Under the pieces are notes generated by a model. That model ran no database searches. It was not told the DNA's origin and was given only the letters and a program-made list of their open reading frames with translations. The position numbers and the translations under genes were made by a program. From Ciona intestinalis (lineage: Eukaryota; Chordata; Ascidiacea; Phlebobranchia; Cionidae): 64,000 nucleotides of DNA. Shown here piece after piece: positions 12,728 to 24,800 of the stretch. Location: the NCBI RefSeq assembly GCF_000224145.3, contig NC_020168.2, forward strand, positions 248,001 through 312,000, given 5' to 3'. The first letter of the stretch is position 1. The number at the start of each line of letters is the position of its first letter.

Positions 12728-15700
12728 CTATTTTTGCTTGAGGGCCTTAATGTCGCTTTCGAGACTCTCGCCCTTCTCAAGTTTCTTCTCGCATTCGATG
12801 AGAAACTCAACACCATCGATGACCATCTGCACGAGCTCAACTTCCGAGAAACCGATACGATCAGCGTTGGAGATGTCGAATGTACCGCCCTCTGAGGCAG
12901 TGTCCACTCCACCTTTAAACAGTACAAGGTATCGTATTGCACTGTAGCAAAATAGATAGCAATGCATGGAATAGTGGGCTGCGTAATGTTTCCTTGTGCA
13001 AGCCACTTAATTGCTTCAGCCCAGTGGTCCCTAATCCAGAAAAATTATTCACTCACCAAGTTAGAAATGTGGGAACTCGTAAGCGCGAACGAGGTGTATA
13101 TAACGCAGCACACAAGTAATAATGACCGTGACCCGCATGGCGAGAATTATAAGTTACAATTCTTCATTCCAAGCGCGGCAGAAATACATCCACGAAATTC
13201 TACGTACCAGTTCCACGCTTTTGCAAGCGAAGTTTTCCAAGAACTTCGTCGAACTGTGGGCACTTGGACATCAATGGGATCTTCAAATGCACACCAGCGC
13301 GCACACCTGTGCCGAGGTTGCTTGGGCAGGTGAGGACGTATCCAAGATGTGGGTTCCACATGTATTCGTAACCACTTTCCTTCATGTACTTCTCAACCTA
13401 TATAACATAACTCTTGTTCGTATTTTCTGACAAGATTAGTAAAAAAGCACAGTAAAGAAAAGTTGGGGTACAGTACTGCGGGGTAAGAATGTAAGATGGA
13501 TAATATCCCATATTTCGTAATCGTGTTTTTAACGCTCTTTTGGAGCTGTAAAGCTTCTTCTCACTGTATTATCTTACCCCAAAAACCAACTATATACTAA
13601 TGACGACGCGAATAATTACCAATTGGAGACCGGTGCACCATCTCTTGAACACTTCGTTGATGTTGCCTCCCTTCTCCATTGAGATGACTCGAAGATGATC
13701 TTCTTCATTCACCCAAACCAAGAAGTTCTTTTTGTCGTTGTGCCTGGAGAAATACGGAACGTTATAACGGAACAATAGTTAAAGGGCATTTACTGTAAGC
13801 CATGTAAGCGAATTTAACTTGTCGGAGCAACGACGGTCTTTGCTATAACAGCACCACCAGTAAGCATCTTGCCCAAAGACAGCACTTAATGGCAACAGCA
13901 TATTGGACCTAACACTCAAATTACTTTTGAACTTTTTTGAGGCGCGCTAACGATTGTATGTGCCACGGTGCGGGTTATGTTTAATAAGGAGTTTTTGACC
14001 TCCAGATATATTTGCATTTCTTACCAGATTCCTCGTGCGTCGGGCCAGTCACGTGCCATGTTGGATGCGAGGAGGAGAGGAGAGACGGGCTTGTCGAAGA
14101 GGAAATGATCGTTGATGAGTTGGTCCTGGTGTTCCTCACTCATTCCCTTCAATGGGTAGTACTTGCCTTTAAGGTCGCCATCCAACTTAGCCAGGGCCTC
14201 GCATGAAATCTGCTCGACCTTGCGACGCTCAGCACGGCTGCAGTGAGGTGGAAGACACAAGCCACGGATGCTGCGTCCAGTGCGGACTCGAGATGAGAGT
14301 ACGTATTTTGGGTCCATGTTGGTGCCTCCCTGTAGGATTAAAACATTGATTAAAATTAAAAATATTAATTAAGTAAGGTGTCATTAGTAAGCTGTCAGGT
14401 ATTCAGTCACGTAGAAGCTATTGTAACACCTGGGTTACCGGATATTGTAAGACATGGGTTATCGGATGTCTAGAAAAATATGAAAATTAATCAGCACAGG
14501 ATTGTGCGCATAATCAATATACATGCATTTAATTAATGTACTACGTACTTTCAAGTGGGTTGGATCGATATCGGTCTTGTGCATGTCGGTTTTCTTGTAA
14601 CCGTTGTGTCGAGCCTCGATCACGGGGTCAAACAGGTCGGCGAAGACTTCGTATGATTCTTCATCTCCGGCGACGCATCCAACAGTCATGATAAAAGGAT
14701 GCCCTGCAATTAGAATGCAGCAGGCTTAGTTAAAATTGAATTAGGTGCAAAGCGCAACCGGCGTACCGGTGTCCTTTGGGACCTAATATACATACGCAAG
14801 GTAACACTGGTGCGATTTTAACAGCTGCCGGATGACGGAGAGACGTAACAACGAAGAGTTTGGGTAACGGCCAAGAAAGCGCGCCTATTTCGTCGTTATA
14901 GGGTTATACAAAGGATAACGAATCCAAAACTTGTATACTTTTAAAGCATATAAGACAACCATTTATAACTTACAAAGCGCGGCTTTTAGACAACCTTTCG
15001 GCTTCAACGGACAGTTTGGTGATCCCGGGCAAGGGAAAGGTATAGAATCAAGTTGGGTTATAGTTTTAAGCTTCTTCTTAATGCTCGCAGAAAGGGATGG
15101 TTTATTACTGAACCGTACTTTCGTTGGAGTTCGCTTTTTCGGTGGGTCAAACAAGGATGTAGACAAGCGATCACAAGCTGTAGTGTCGCAGTACGAATAT
15201 GATAACGGTCGTCTTGTACACTCGTGTATCGAGTTCACCCGAGGTTGAGGCTGTGGGCATTCGCAATCGCCATCGTCTTGGAATAGTAGGTCAGGTTTAG
15301 TCTCAGTCGCCACTTCATCGCTGCCAAGCTTTTTCATTGCCTCTTGCTCGGCTGAAGCTCTTTCTGCTTCACGTTTCTCACGCCACGACCGCATTGAGGT
15401 CGGTCGACTGACGAGATAAACATCCTCAGTGTATAATGTACCACTGTCGAGAAGCGAAGGTTCTGAGTTTCGAAACTCAGCTGCGTTTGACCGAAAGTTG
15501 AATTCGTTTGACGAAAAGTCCATGGCCCCACCGGGACTGTTAAAGTACATTGTGCTTCGATGCTATATTTTGTGCGATAATAACAGACGAGAAAGACTAA
15601 TAACTAACACCAATTTCTATCTTTTTTGAAAAAACTGATTTTCCAACTCATGCTAACACCGATACTGCAATACTAGCAGAAGTTTGAAGCGTTAAATATT

Positions 15701-18419
15701 CTAATCAAACTAGTTTGAGTAACAAACCATATACTTGTGTGACTTGTGTCACACTACTATACTAATGTCGTACTAGTACTGAAACCATATTGATTTAATT
15801 GCTTTGCTAACGCTTTAAACTGTCATTTTACAGCCTGTACCAGTAGCCCAGACTTTAGACTGCAACTTATAAGCGTTCTGAGGTGGATGTGCTGAGATAC
15901 TGTATGCTGGTCGTGCTGAAGGACACATAATGTAACCGGTCAATGTAACATTCATTGCGCAAATGTATTAAATCCGATAATACATTTCTGCTTGGAAATC
16001 ACTCTCTCATTACGCTGGTATGGATTAAGAGATAGAACGCACTCGTGAATAAAAACAATTGCTAGATATTGATTCTCCACCTCTTTACTAAGATTACTTC
16101 CCACTTTCATTCACCGATCATGTTTTGCGCTACATATGCACTTTCAAATTTAACATTTGTTTCTGCTGCATAAATACATATCCTCGATAAGTCTATATAC
16201 TTAAGAGTAAACTATCGAACCCCTTGAAAATTGATTGCTACGAATGTGATAGGAAAAATATAATTAAGCTATAGACGTATACCTGGGTTGTCCACACCGG
16301 TCTGAATTGCCTGGTCCAAAGTGAAACCACTTGGGGTAACTTTACTCCTCAACTTAGCGAACACGGGCAATGTTAGAGCATGCGCCATGTGGTTATTGTG
16401 CGTTGATAAGTCGGGATATTCTTCATCGTCTTTGAAGTTTGCGCAATTCTTATTCATTTTGCTTATTTGTTTGCAACTAACAAGTCTACACAGCTTTCTT
16501 AAACAACTTATACTGTGGAAAACCCAGGAGATTTTATAACAAATTCTATACAAAAGAAAAGTGTAAGCAAGGTCCCATCGACTTCAAGCCTTTAGTTGCA
16601 CTGATCAGTGATCACTTGGCTGCGGATACCCGTGTTAATGGCGCCAGTAATCGCATATATACCGGTATACGCGGGCAACAGCAGTAAGTTGTCATCCCAT
16701 GGGTTTAGTGCTGCTATCTATACACAGGTCGGCAGCTGTCTCTATCATTTTACCATAGATCTTTTGACGCTCCGGTTTGCACCACATCTATACTTTACAT
16801 TAACCGCCAAACCGATACAGTTCAGTGTGTACGAGTTGCAAGACGAATCTACAACGTCTATACCACTATACGTATAGTGGTTTGTCGGTATTGTAACTTA
16901 ACAGTTGTAAAACTTTACGCGTGACAAATAATATTTAAATTAGCAATTGCAAGTTTGATAAAAAGGACTGGGATACAAATTTTCGGTTGTCATATTTGGG
17001 ACCATGGCTACTTTATACTAAAGTTCACAAAATACAAATTACTTTAACAATGTTCAACTTCAACATATACCGCTCAGCCACCACTAAAACGAGTTGATAA
17101 TCGCCAAATATTGTGTGTAGTATATGCCTAAATGGTCAACTGATTCGTTAAAGCTGATACGCACGGAGCGCAACAGTGTTACTGTTATATAAACGTCATG
17201 CGCAGTTGCTACGTGATGACGTAATGACGTCACAAAATCAAAGCGGCTGCTGCAGCGAATTGATTTTACATGCAAATGGTGAATTGATATTTTATAGTTT
17301 AACATAGGCTATTTAATGTATAAGTCAAATGCAATACATGCGAGTGCTGGGGTTTGGGAATTATATCGCCATGGCCGTTGCTTGTTACCGCTGGATGTAA
17401 TTGTGTCTGCAGTGATTGTATTCGGGAAAAGCAATCAGTGGAACATATTGTTCGCAACGGAGTGGTAACAATCATCGAATATTGACATCATTGATCCGAA
17501 ATTCGATCGCAGGTAAAATTCGTTATCGCCGCGAGTACGTTCGGTTCTAATTACACTTGTACACTAATGAAGTCGATAAAATATACTGTGTGGTTATTCC
17601 CTGGGTGAAAATGCGAGCTTATTGGAAAATGCAACAATTCCGAGTGTTGGTAATACAGTATAACAAAAAATGGTTGAAAACATTGGATTTCCTATATATA
17701 TTACCTTAAGATTAACATGCATACGATACACGTGTATATATAGCATTGCTTGGGAAGTTGTTAAGTTGCGTCTTATCTTAGTTAATGGTAACGTTCCGTT
17801 CTTGGAAAGATGTTACAAGAGTCTTCGTACGATAAGAAAAGAGCTTTGTGCGTGACGACTGAACACACACACTTGGCCGTTGGACTTTGGTTTAATATAT
17901 AACCTTGTCGAGGTTGGTTCGAGTGTAAGTACACCTAGACGTGTTTAACATAGGGTTTGTGGGCACACAATTAGGGTGCGTACGTGCGAATATGAAGCAG
18001 GTTAATGCCAATGTCATTTAAACTACGTAACTAAGGTCATGCGAGGTTTTAAAAGGAGCAGAGGGTAATTTTTACAACGTCCTACTTTTTGGTCGTAAAA
18101 GCGGGTTTATAAGTAAAAACAAGCTGTCATACGCCCCTGTAAGGTGAAAGTTTTGGAGTCCATGCGAAGACAATGCTTGATGTCATAGCATTGCGGCCAC
18201 TGTAAGAGAAGAATAAGTAAGAAATTGGAAAGGGAGCTTACCTGGGTTGTCAACGCCAGTTTGGATTGCAGCGTCAATGGTAAAACCATTGGGAGTCTGG
18301 ACTGCTCGCATTTTCTTGTAGATTTCTTCGGTGAGACATCTTGACATGTGGTTGTTGTGCTTGGATAAGTCTGGGAATTCTTCACTGGCGGTGTAGCGGG
18401 CGGTGTTGGTGTTCGGCAT
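12728..18419 (-). CDS. Creatine kinase, cytosolic type (6 coding exons with exon 1A)
   Basis: Creatine kinase transfers phosphate between ATP and creatine. Exons in phase: 1A 18419-18242; then 14703-14549, 14329-14025, 13743-13620, 13397-13208, 12912-12728, for 378 aa (family usually ~380). Exon 1A gives [17 protein letters not shown] and [11 protein letters not shown]. The next exons give [20 protein letters not shown], the nucleotide-binding [59 protein letters not shown], the catalytic-Cys motif [16 protein letters not shown], and [18 protein letters not shown]. Everything needed for an active enzyme is visible, and no mitochondrial presequence is. Exon 1B (16457-16283) can replace 1A because both end in phase 1. 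Exon 1A has a good TATA box, the pattern expected for a strongly expressed tissue-specific promoter. Muscle use is likely but inferred. Confidence 0.95.
12955..13165 (+). repeat. Composite SINE, body plus 3' module
   Basis: Body-like GCTTCAGCCCAGTGGTCCCT, then CTCGTAAGCGCGAACGAGGT and GTTACAATTCTTCATTCC. In the last creatine kinase intron, opposite to the gene. Confidence 0.6.
13465..13585. repeat. Partial inverted-repeat MITE
   Basis: Shortened relative of the ~190 bp MITE family: CGTAATCGTGTTTTTAACG core with ends rich in GGGGTA and TTACCCC. In a creatine kinase intron. Confidence 0.4.
14974..15523 (-). CDS. Open exon in creatine kinase intron: alternative first exon or nested gene
   Basis: Unrecognised. 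The minus strand is open from an ATG at 15523 (another in frame at 15550) to a TAA at 14963-14965, about 186 codons. Just before the TAA lies a strong donor (TTT|GTAAGT). Splicing there, at 14974, leaves one base, exactly the phase needed by the creatine kinase exon at 14703. Joined, residues of the type KGCLKAAL would run into [10 protein letters not shown], replacing the whole N-terminal segment of the kinase. The predicted protein starts [12 protein letters not shown], has a charged stretch ([20 protein letters not shown]), a Cys/Pro patch (CECPQPQPR) and [12 protein letters not shown], which fits an RVxF-type PP1-docking motif. Alternatives are a single-exon gene nested in the intron or a chance open frame. 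Confidence 0.4.
16283..16457 (-). CDS. Alternative first coding exon (1B) of creatine kinase
   Basis: Encodes 58 residues plus one base: [20 protein letters not shown], then [13 protein letters not shown] and [17 protein letters not shown]. It is homologous to exon 1A over its length but clearly diverged, and ends in the same phase before GTATAC. With the shared exons it makes a 377 aa kinase. A TATAAAA lies ~75 bases upstream of its ATG, so it probably has its own promoter. The two exons look like an old tandem duplication of promoter plus first exon. Confidence 0.88.
16532..16538 (-). promoter_or_regulatory. TATA box for exon 1B
   Basis: TATAAAA on the minus strand, 75 bases upstream of the exon 1B ATG. 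Confidence 0.55.
16862..16881. promoter_or_regulatory. Perfect 20-bp palindrome upstream of exon 1B
   Basis: ACCACTATACGTATAGTGGT equals its own reverse complement. It lies ~320 bases upstream of the putative exon 1B TATA box. Function unknown. Confidence 0.5.
17217..17232. promoter_or_regulatory. Paired CRE-like sites
   Basis: TGACGTAATGACGTCA: a half-type and a full palindromic CREB/ATF site back to back, ~680 bases upstream of the exon 1B TATA box. CRE sites are known in Ciona muscle promoters; a role here is inferred. Confidence 0.45.
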
Positions 18420-18566
18420 GCTGATGCTTGTCGATGTACTTGCTCGAAGAGATAATAAACACTGGAAAGGCTTGCTAGCTATGCGATGAAGAAGCGTGCT
18501 GCTAGAGATGCTCTTGCTGCTGGAAGGTAGTCGATCGACTGGTAGAGAACCAGTGTTGGAGTGTGG

Positions 18567-18574
18567 CTTATATA
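18567..18574 (-). promoter_or_regulatory. TATA box for creatine kinase exon 1A
   Basis: TATATAAG on the minus strand, about 150 bases upstream of the exon 1A ATG, implying a start site near 18540. Confidence 0.65.
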
Positions 18575-20304
18575 CCCGACCGCATGTCGGCAAGAACGAC
18601 CTTGCTGAATGAACGACAGGCCTGTCAACGCTTGCTAGAAACAGACCTCGACAAGCATCGGGTAAATGCATAAAGCCTTATGTTGGTTGTCAACAAATAG
18701 ATGCATTTGATTTGTAATGAACAGGATATCATGGTTCTTCAACCACAGAATAAGAGGTGTCAGGAACTAATTAAGATTCGAAATGACCAAATAGGGAAGG
18801 GATATTACAGGAAGGACCAAAAAGAAGAAAAACAGAGTAAAATTCCCGCAATCTTGTATGGAACAATCCGCCCACAATTTTTAACCAAACACAAAATATT
18901 TAACACACTTGAATTTATTGTGTATGTACTAACTAATCAAACCCGTAGCCTACACTTTCCATTGACAAATACCACAAAAGCGTCCGTAACGTTTAGTCAA
19001 TATACCATAATCGCTTTAGGGCGTGACTAATTACCTATTGGATGTTATATTAAGCACTAACGAACATTTTTAACATAAACACTACCCGGACTGGCAACAG
19101 AATGCGTGTTTTTAGTAAACCGCATTAAAAAAAGAAAAAAAAACATAAAAAAACGTTTTATAGTATGCCATGAAGGCTACAGCACATTATCGATGACGGT
19201 AATTTTTGGGAACGAAGACGAATTTCTGCTTTTCATCCGGTCTCAGACGCATTTGCCTAATTTTAAAATCATTGGACAAAACCGTACCCATACGGAATAT
19301 AACAGACGCAATTTTGAATTTACTTAGCTCAAGCTCAGCCCCAAAGCTTGGTTCCATTCGTCTGTTTAAAATAATGCTGTACAAAAATAACCTTACAGGC
19401 CAGTGCTTCGTAAACTGGCATTACTTTTAGTTATACAGTAATCTACGCGAAAACACACGCGGCCAAGTTTACTACAGAATAAACAGACCTTAAAAACGGC
19501 AGCCAAACTAATAAAAACCCACAAACTACACGAAGTTACACAGGCTTATTTGAAGTTGGTTGTTATGGGTAACCGATCTAGAATGGCAACCCAATGTTAC
19601 AAAAAACAAGTGATTATTACGTAGGTAAAAACAAAATACATGTAATATTGAACGAATTTATCAGCAGCAGTATTTCGCATTTAAATATTCGCTGTTATGG
19701 AAATATTGCCTATCGTGTTCTTAGCAACCTTAGTTTAGTCCTTTATTTTAGTAAAACTCAGACGCTAAAACACTTCAGACGTAAGTTCAAGTTCTGTCCT
19801 TAAATTGTTCCTTGGTATGAAGCTCATAGCACTTCACCGACTGAGTGGCGTTTTGTGCCAGCGTAATGAAGTACCGGTGGATTGCCTATTCAGTTTAACC
19901 TTGTGAAAGTGGTACAGAAGAAACTTTAAACGAGCACAGAGTAGTGAAGCCTATTCAAGGAACAAAAGCTCAACAGGACAAATAACATAAACCGCTAATA
20001 GGGCATATAGGGGAACAGACATTGCGTAAGACCACCTTCGTTCTGAAATGTTTTGTCTTGTGTACTAGCACAGACACGCCGAAAGGTTTGAATGACCTGT
20101 TGGCTTCATTAATACCACAGTCACATAATGTATTTACGTGGGTGCATGACTAATTCCACATTTGTGTTGTACATTTATAAACTGAGTACCTTTGGGCTTT
20201 GGCATGAATATCATCGATTTATTCTCGCTTGGGGCAACTTTGGTTACAACGGAGCAAATTGCAGTGGGTTCTAAATTAATAACTGCGCTGCAAACATTGT
20301 GGGC

Positions 20305-20540
20305 GTATTATATGTGTCTTTGGGCAAGACACTGAACAGCAATTGCTCCAACCCAGTGGTCACTAATAGGTTGTCCAAATTGTCAACCATACAAAAAATA
20401 TAATAATCACCTGCACAGTAACACACATGGTAACTCGTAAGTTGGCGCGAGGTGCTGGAGCACCTGTGTTATAACGGATGTCGTTTTCCGGTCACGCGAG
20501 GATAAACTAAGTTACATCCATTCATTCAACCATACCAGTA
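20305..20540 (+). repeat. Composite SINE, body plus 3' module plus (ATTC)n tail
   Basis: Best-preserved copy of the 3' two-thirds: GGGCAAGACACTGAACAGCA, CTCCAACCCAGTGGTCACTA, then TAACTCGTAAG, GTTATAACGGATGTCGTTTT and a tail ATTCATTC. Cics-1, the composite SINE described from Ciona, is the likely relative (not searched). Confidence 0.7.
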
Positions 20541-21184
20541 GTAGCAGCATTAAGCTTGCAGACAATTTATCAAGTCCTAAATTGTTGGTGGGGTATAAAT
20601 ATATCGGTGTTAGACTGTTAGTACATACACCATGGCCTAACTGTAAGCTATAGGTTTACCAAACGTCGCCTAAAAAGAAGATGATCTACGCAAGAAAACA
20701 TCCCGACACTTTTTCGAACAGAATTTTTAAAGAACAGAATTTTAATAAAAGTTTTCCAGTTTGTCACAATGGGTCAAATGAAGCTTACATAATACAAAAC
20801 ATTACCATAAGATGTTGTTATGCACATGCTAGGATCAAAAGCATGATTGTATAATTATTAACACTTCTGTGGTGACAATTCATTTGGAATATGTAAAGCT
20901 ATGTTTGCAAAGTATGCGACCACCACATTAAAGTAACATAACCCTTCAAAACTGCATACATTTAACAATGCAATTCAAGAGCCCGAAAAAACAAGCACTT
21001 GTACACTAAGTACACCCATAGATTTCATATGAAACTCAATTTCCTATATATAACATTAGTTAAGATACAAATGACATCCATGCAAAATTCAACCAAAAAC
21101 ATAACCTACTGATAGAAGTATGTAAAAAGTTCAGTAATTAATCCAGAGCATAAAAATGTGTGATCGAATCAGAAAAAAGATACA

Positions 21185-21379
21185 TAGTAGGGTGGGGGAA
21201 GTTGGGACACATTTTAACTCTATTTTCACGTCCAATGCGGTAGTAAACAAGGAACTTTCAAAGAATTATAAAACTATATGCTCAAGATTCCCATAGACCG
21301 TTGTTAACTGTTTAAAACACGATCAGGTTATTTGGATATTATGCACCGAATGTGTCCCATCTTCCCCCATCCTACTATA
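21185..21379. repeat. MITE, ~195 bp
   Basis: Ends TAGTAGGGTGGGGGAAG and CTTCCCCCATCCTACTATA are inverted repeats of each other, flanked by TA. The interior has the family core around ACCGTTGTTAACTGTTTAAA. Confidence 0.75.
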
Positions 21380-21832
21380 TAGCAGAGGTTGTACAATATA
21401 AAGAACCAATACATAAGGGTGGCATAAACCCTGCTTTTTTAGATGTGGAAATTGTCCTAAGCAAATACTAGCCCTTTGCAGATGATTTTTGATTGGACCG
21501 AAAAAATTACAAAAAGGAACATTTTTAACTAAACATATCAGTGCTGTAGAAAAAATAACTTTTTATAATCCAAGCGCGAAGTGAGTTTTTATCACTTGGC
21601 GAACATTGCTACAACCCTTTTATGCGAAAGTAGTATGTATCCACTAGAACACTTTCTACCCCATTCAAATTTCTGGTTATTAAGTACATAAAATCTACAC
21701 TAAAGAGCTTAGCGTAACATTTTGGCAATACATCATGAAGAATGACATAAAACTCTGAAAATTAATTCAGTAAAAAGTGATAAAAATAATTCTGATCCAA
21801 GTCAAGGCATTTGATGAGAGCAGTAACTAAAT

Positions 21833-24800
21833 TTAACCCTCTCGATATGGTCTAAGCACTATGAAACTCAGTAGATCTGACAAAGACACGATTCCAATCA
21901 CTTTGTCTTCTTTATCCACCACCACTAATCTGTGAACCTGGAAAGAAAGGAAAGTTATCTAAAATTGCGAAAGCTAGGAACCTGTATATAGCAATGGTCA
22001 AATAATGATACAGCAGCAAAGCTGGATTTCCCACCGTTACATACGTGGTAACATGTAAGCGGGCATAAGGTCTATGAAACAGAGGTGTAACAACTGACGT
22101 TGCCCTAATTCTGTATTATTTATTTAGCAAAGTAAACAAGTGCCTCAATGTAAAAATACGTAATGTGTAACAAAACCAGCAAAACAGACATCACATAAAG
22201 CGTGAGCACCTCAGCTTGAACAACTCGTTGCAGTATAGCGCTGATGGTTTCCTGTAAATAACAACGTAACACCCCACCGTCATGTGACCGGAGTGGTCGG
22301 TGTGACAATGCTTGTTTCACTGAGACGTCCAAGTTGTTGTAAGAACGTTGAACAGCTAGATTCTATTGAAACATCATATAAAGGTAAATCATGTTAAACA
22401 TCAGAAAAAAATAAACTTTGAACAAGCAGTTAACCAGAAAAATTAGGTATTTCTTTTTGCATGAGACGGACGATGCCATTTTGGCGAAATATACATCTCT
22501 TTCTTATATTGTACAATTTTTGGGACTTAAGTATTCTCCGTTGATACATATTTTGTAGCACCAGACCCTCCTGTGTTTCATTACACACGAATCGTACCAC
22601 TCTATATAGCACAAGATCAGGATCAAACTCACTGATTTTATTACAGTTACTTTAGAAAAATAACTTACAATGACATCAAACTTGGCATAAATGTCGACTA
22701 CTTTTCCTGAAAAAAGAATCTTGATTTACTCAACCTTATAAATTAAGGCTTACACTATCAATTAAAGTTAACAAACTGAATAATATTCATAAGTATCATT
22801 GTGGCTGGTACCAAAACTAATACAACGGACCAAGAACGTAAACTCGATTAGCTATCTTGTTTTTTAAGCTTTAAAAAAACCTTGGTTATAATCACCAAAC
22901 ATAGGGAACTTCATTGATTAATGTGGTGAATGAAATATACTTAGGCTCTGCTTGTTTGTATAGACACTTAATAGTAGGGTAAGTTTCATTTTAAGTTGTA
23001 CAACTAGTACTAAAACAAAAGTTTCAAAACTACCCTTAAAACCTCAAACTACTTCTAAATTGTTTCAAAAACTAAGTAAAATTGTGTTATGCATTTCAGC
23101 ATATGCTTCTATACCTGTTTGGGCATCCAACACAGGCAAAGCAGAAACTCTGTTTTGAACAAAGAGACGCAATGCCTCTATGATGGGAGTGTCCTCAGTA
23201 ACGGTGCAAATACTTGTGTAAGTTCCCACTTTCGCTTCAGCTAATGTCTTCTTCATGAACTCAGGCTTTGGCAAGTCTTGAACCTGCATTATAAGTCAAT
23301 GAAGCAATACTGTGTAAATAGAAATTAATTCCCATTGAAGAAGAAACTGACGATGCCATTTAGGAGAAACAGATATTTTTTATATTATACAGTTTGTTGA
23401 ACTTGATTTTTGTCTGTTTCAATTTCGTAGCACCAGCTCCTTACTGTATCTCTTTACATAAGAATTGGCTCACTTTATCAGCACCAGATCAGAGTAAGAT
23501 TCACGGAACGAGTAAAACCAGGCTCAAATTTAAAGTCTTAGGCCATGCCAAACCATAGGACCCACTCATATAGAATAGAAATACAAAACCTGTCAATTCA
23601 CTTACAAAAAGGTACAAAAATTTGAGTATTCGCTTGTGTGTGAGGATATACAGAGGATTCCCAACAGTTGCCTCCATCACTGGAAGCCGATGGATCTTGT
23701 TCTTAATGAGATGTTTCAATCCTTCATATAAGCTGTGGGAAGGAATATCATCTGTTAAGTTGTGATGTAGACAGATGGGAAAACCATGGAACCATATATG
23801 TTAAGTATTGTTTAAAAATTAAAAATTTAAATCTGGCGACAGATACAGAGGTAAACTTTATGTTGTAAAACTAGTATTTGGACGCAATATGTAGTTTGGA
23901 CGCAATATACTGTGCTATTATATATGCTATTTGGACGCAATAACAGTTCTTAAACAGTTAAAAGAAACTATATGACATGAGCCCGAATTTACAAAGTTAA
24001 TCAGTTAGCAGCGGAAGTTTGATAATTGTATCTCTTGCATTAAATCCAGTATTGAATTATTTTTATTACTGATGTTTTTATCAGTATTACTGATATAATA
24101 AGCACTAATTGCGGCATTCCGTGTAATTATAGCTTAATAATAAATAATAGATTATTCCAATCTAACTCAAAGTCACTGTTGAATGTAACAAAACATTACA
24201 GTTCGAATGGTTCTTTGAGACAAGCTTGAACAAGCAACATAGCTATTGCATTGTATTATATGGTTGGTTGAATGTTTTCAGGCAAGCGTAGAAGCTCTTT
24301 AAAGTGGAGAAAATATTCTAAGAATGTATCAATGTCACAACCACTTTGTTTTGAAAGGACTAACTACACAGACATGCATTCTGCATTCATTGTACCATAA
24401 TATTTAACTAAAGATAGAATGCAATGAAAAAATTACCACAACACTTGGTCTATATTCAAGAACAATACATTTATAATTATGTTAATTCCTTTTTTAGGGA
24501 ATAAACATGTTTTTTCTTTAAAAGTTAATTTTAATTAGAAAAATGCCAGCAACTGTCTAAGGAAAAAGCAAAAACATACACTGGTCTCTTTTTAAAGGTC
24601 AAAAAAACAATTAAAATGATTTAAAAAGTTTTCGTGAAAATTGCTTGTTCAAGGTAATGCAGGAAGCAGTCATATGGAAGATGCATTGAGGTTCTGTATG
24701 CAATATGAATGCCACAAGCTTCCTATAAAACCCATGGGAGTAAGTGACATTCATATCACAACGCGATAACGTGAGTAATGCATTAGCATAGGAAATGAAC

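Larger units (their letters stand above)
18420..21832. other. Intergenic region between AMPK gamma 3' end and creatine kinase 5' end
   Basis: Includes the exon 1A promoter, one composite SINE (20305-20540) and one MITE (21185-21379). Short open frames at 19187-19430 on both strands overlap each other and show no family resemblance. I see no gene. Confidence 0.5.

Noticed and set aside
12684-13430. Several plus-strand open frames over the creatine kinase 3' exons
   Set aside because: Antisense shadows of the kinase coding exons.
19187-19430. Overlapping open frames on both strands
   Set aside because: They overlap each other and neither shows a recognisable domain.
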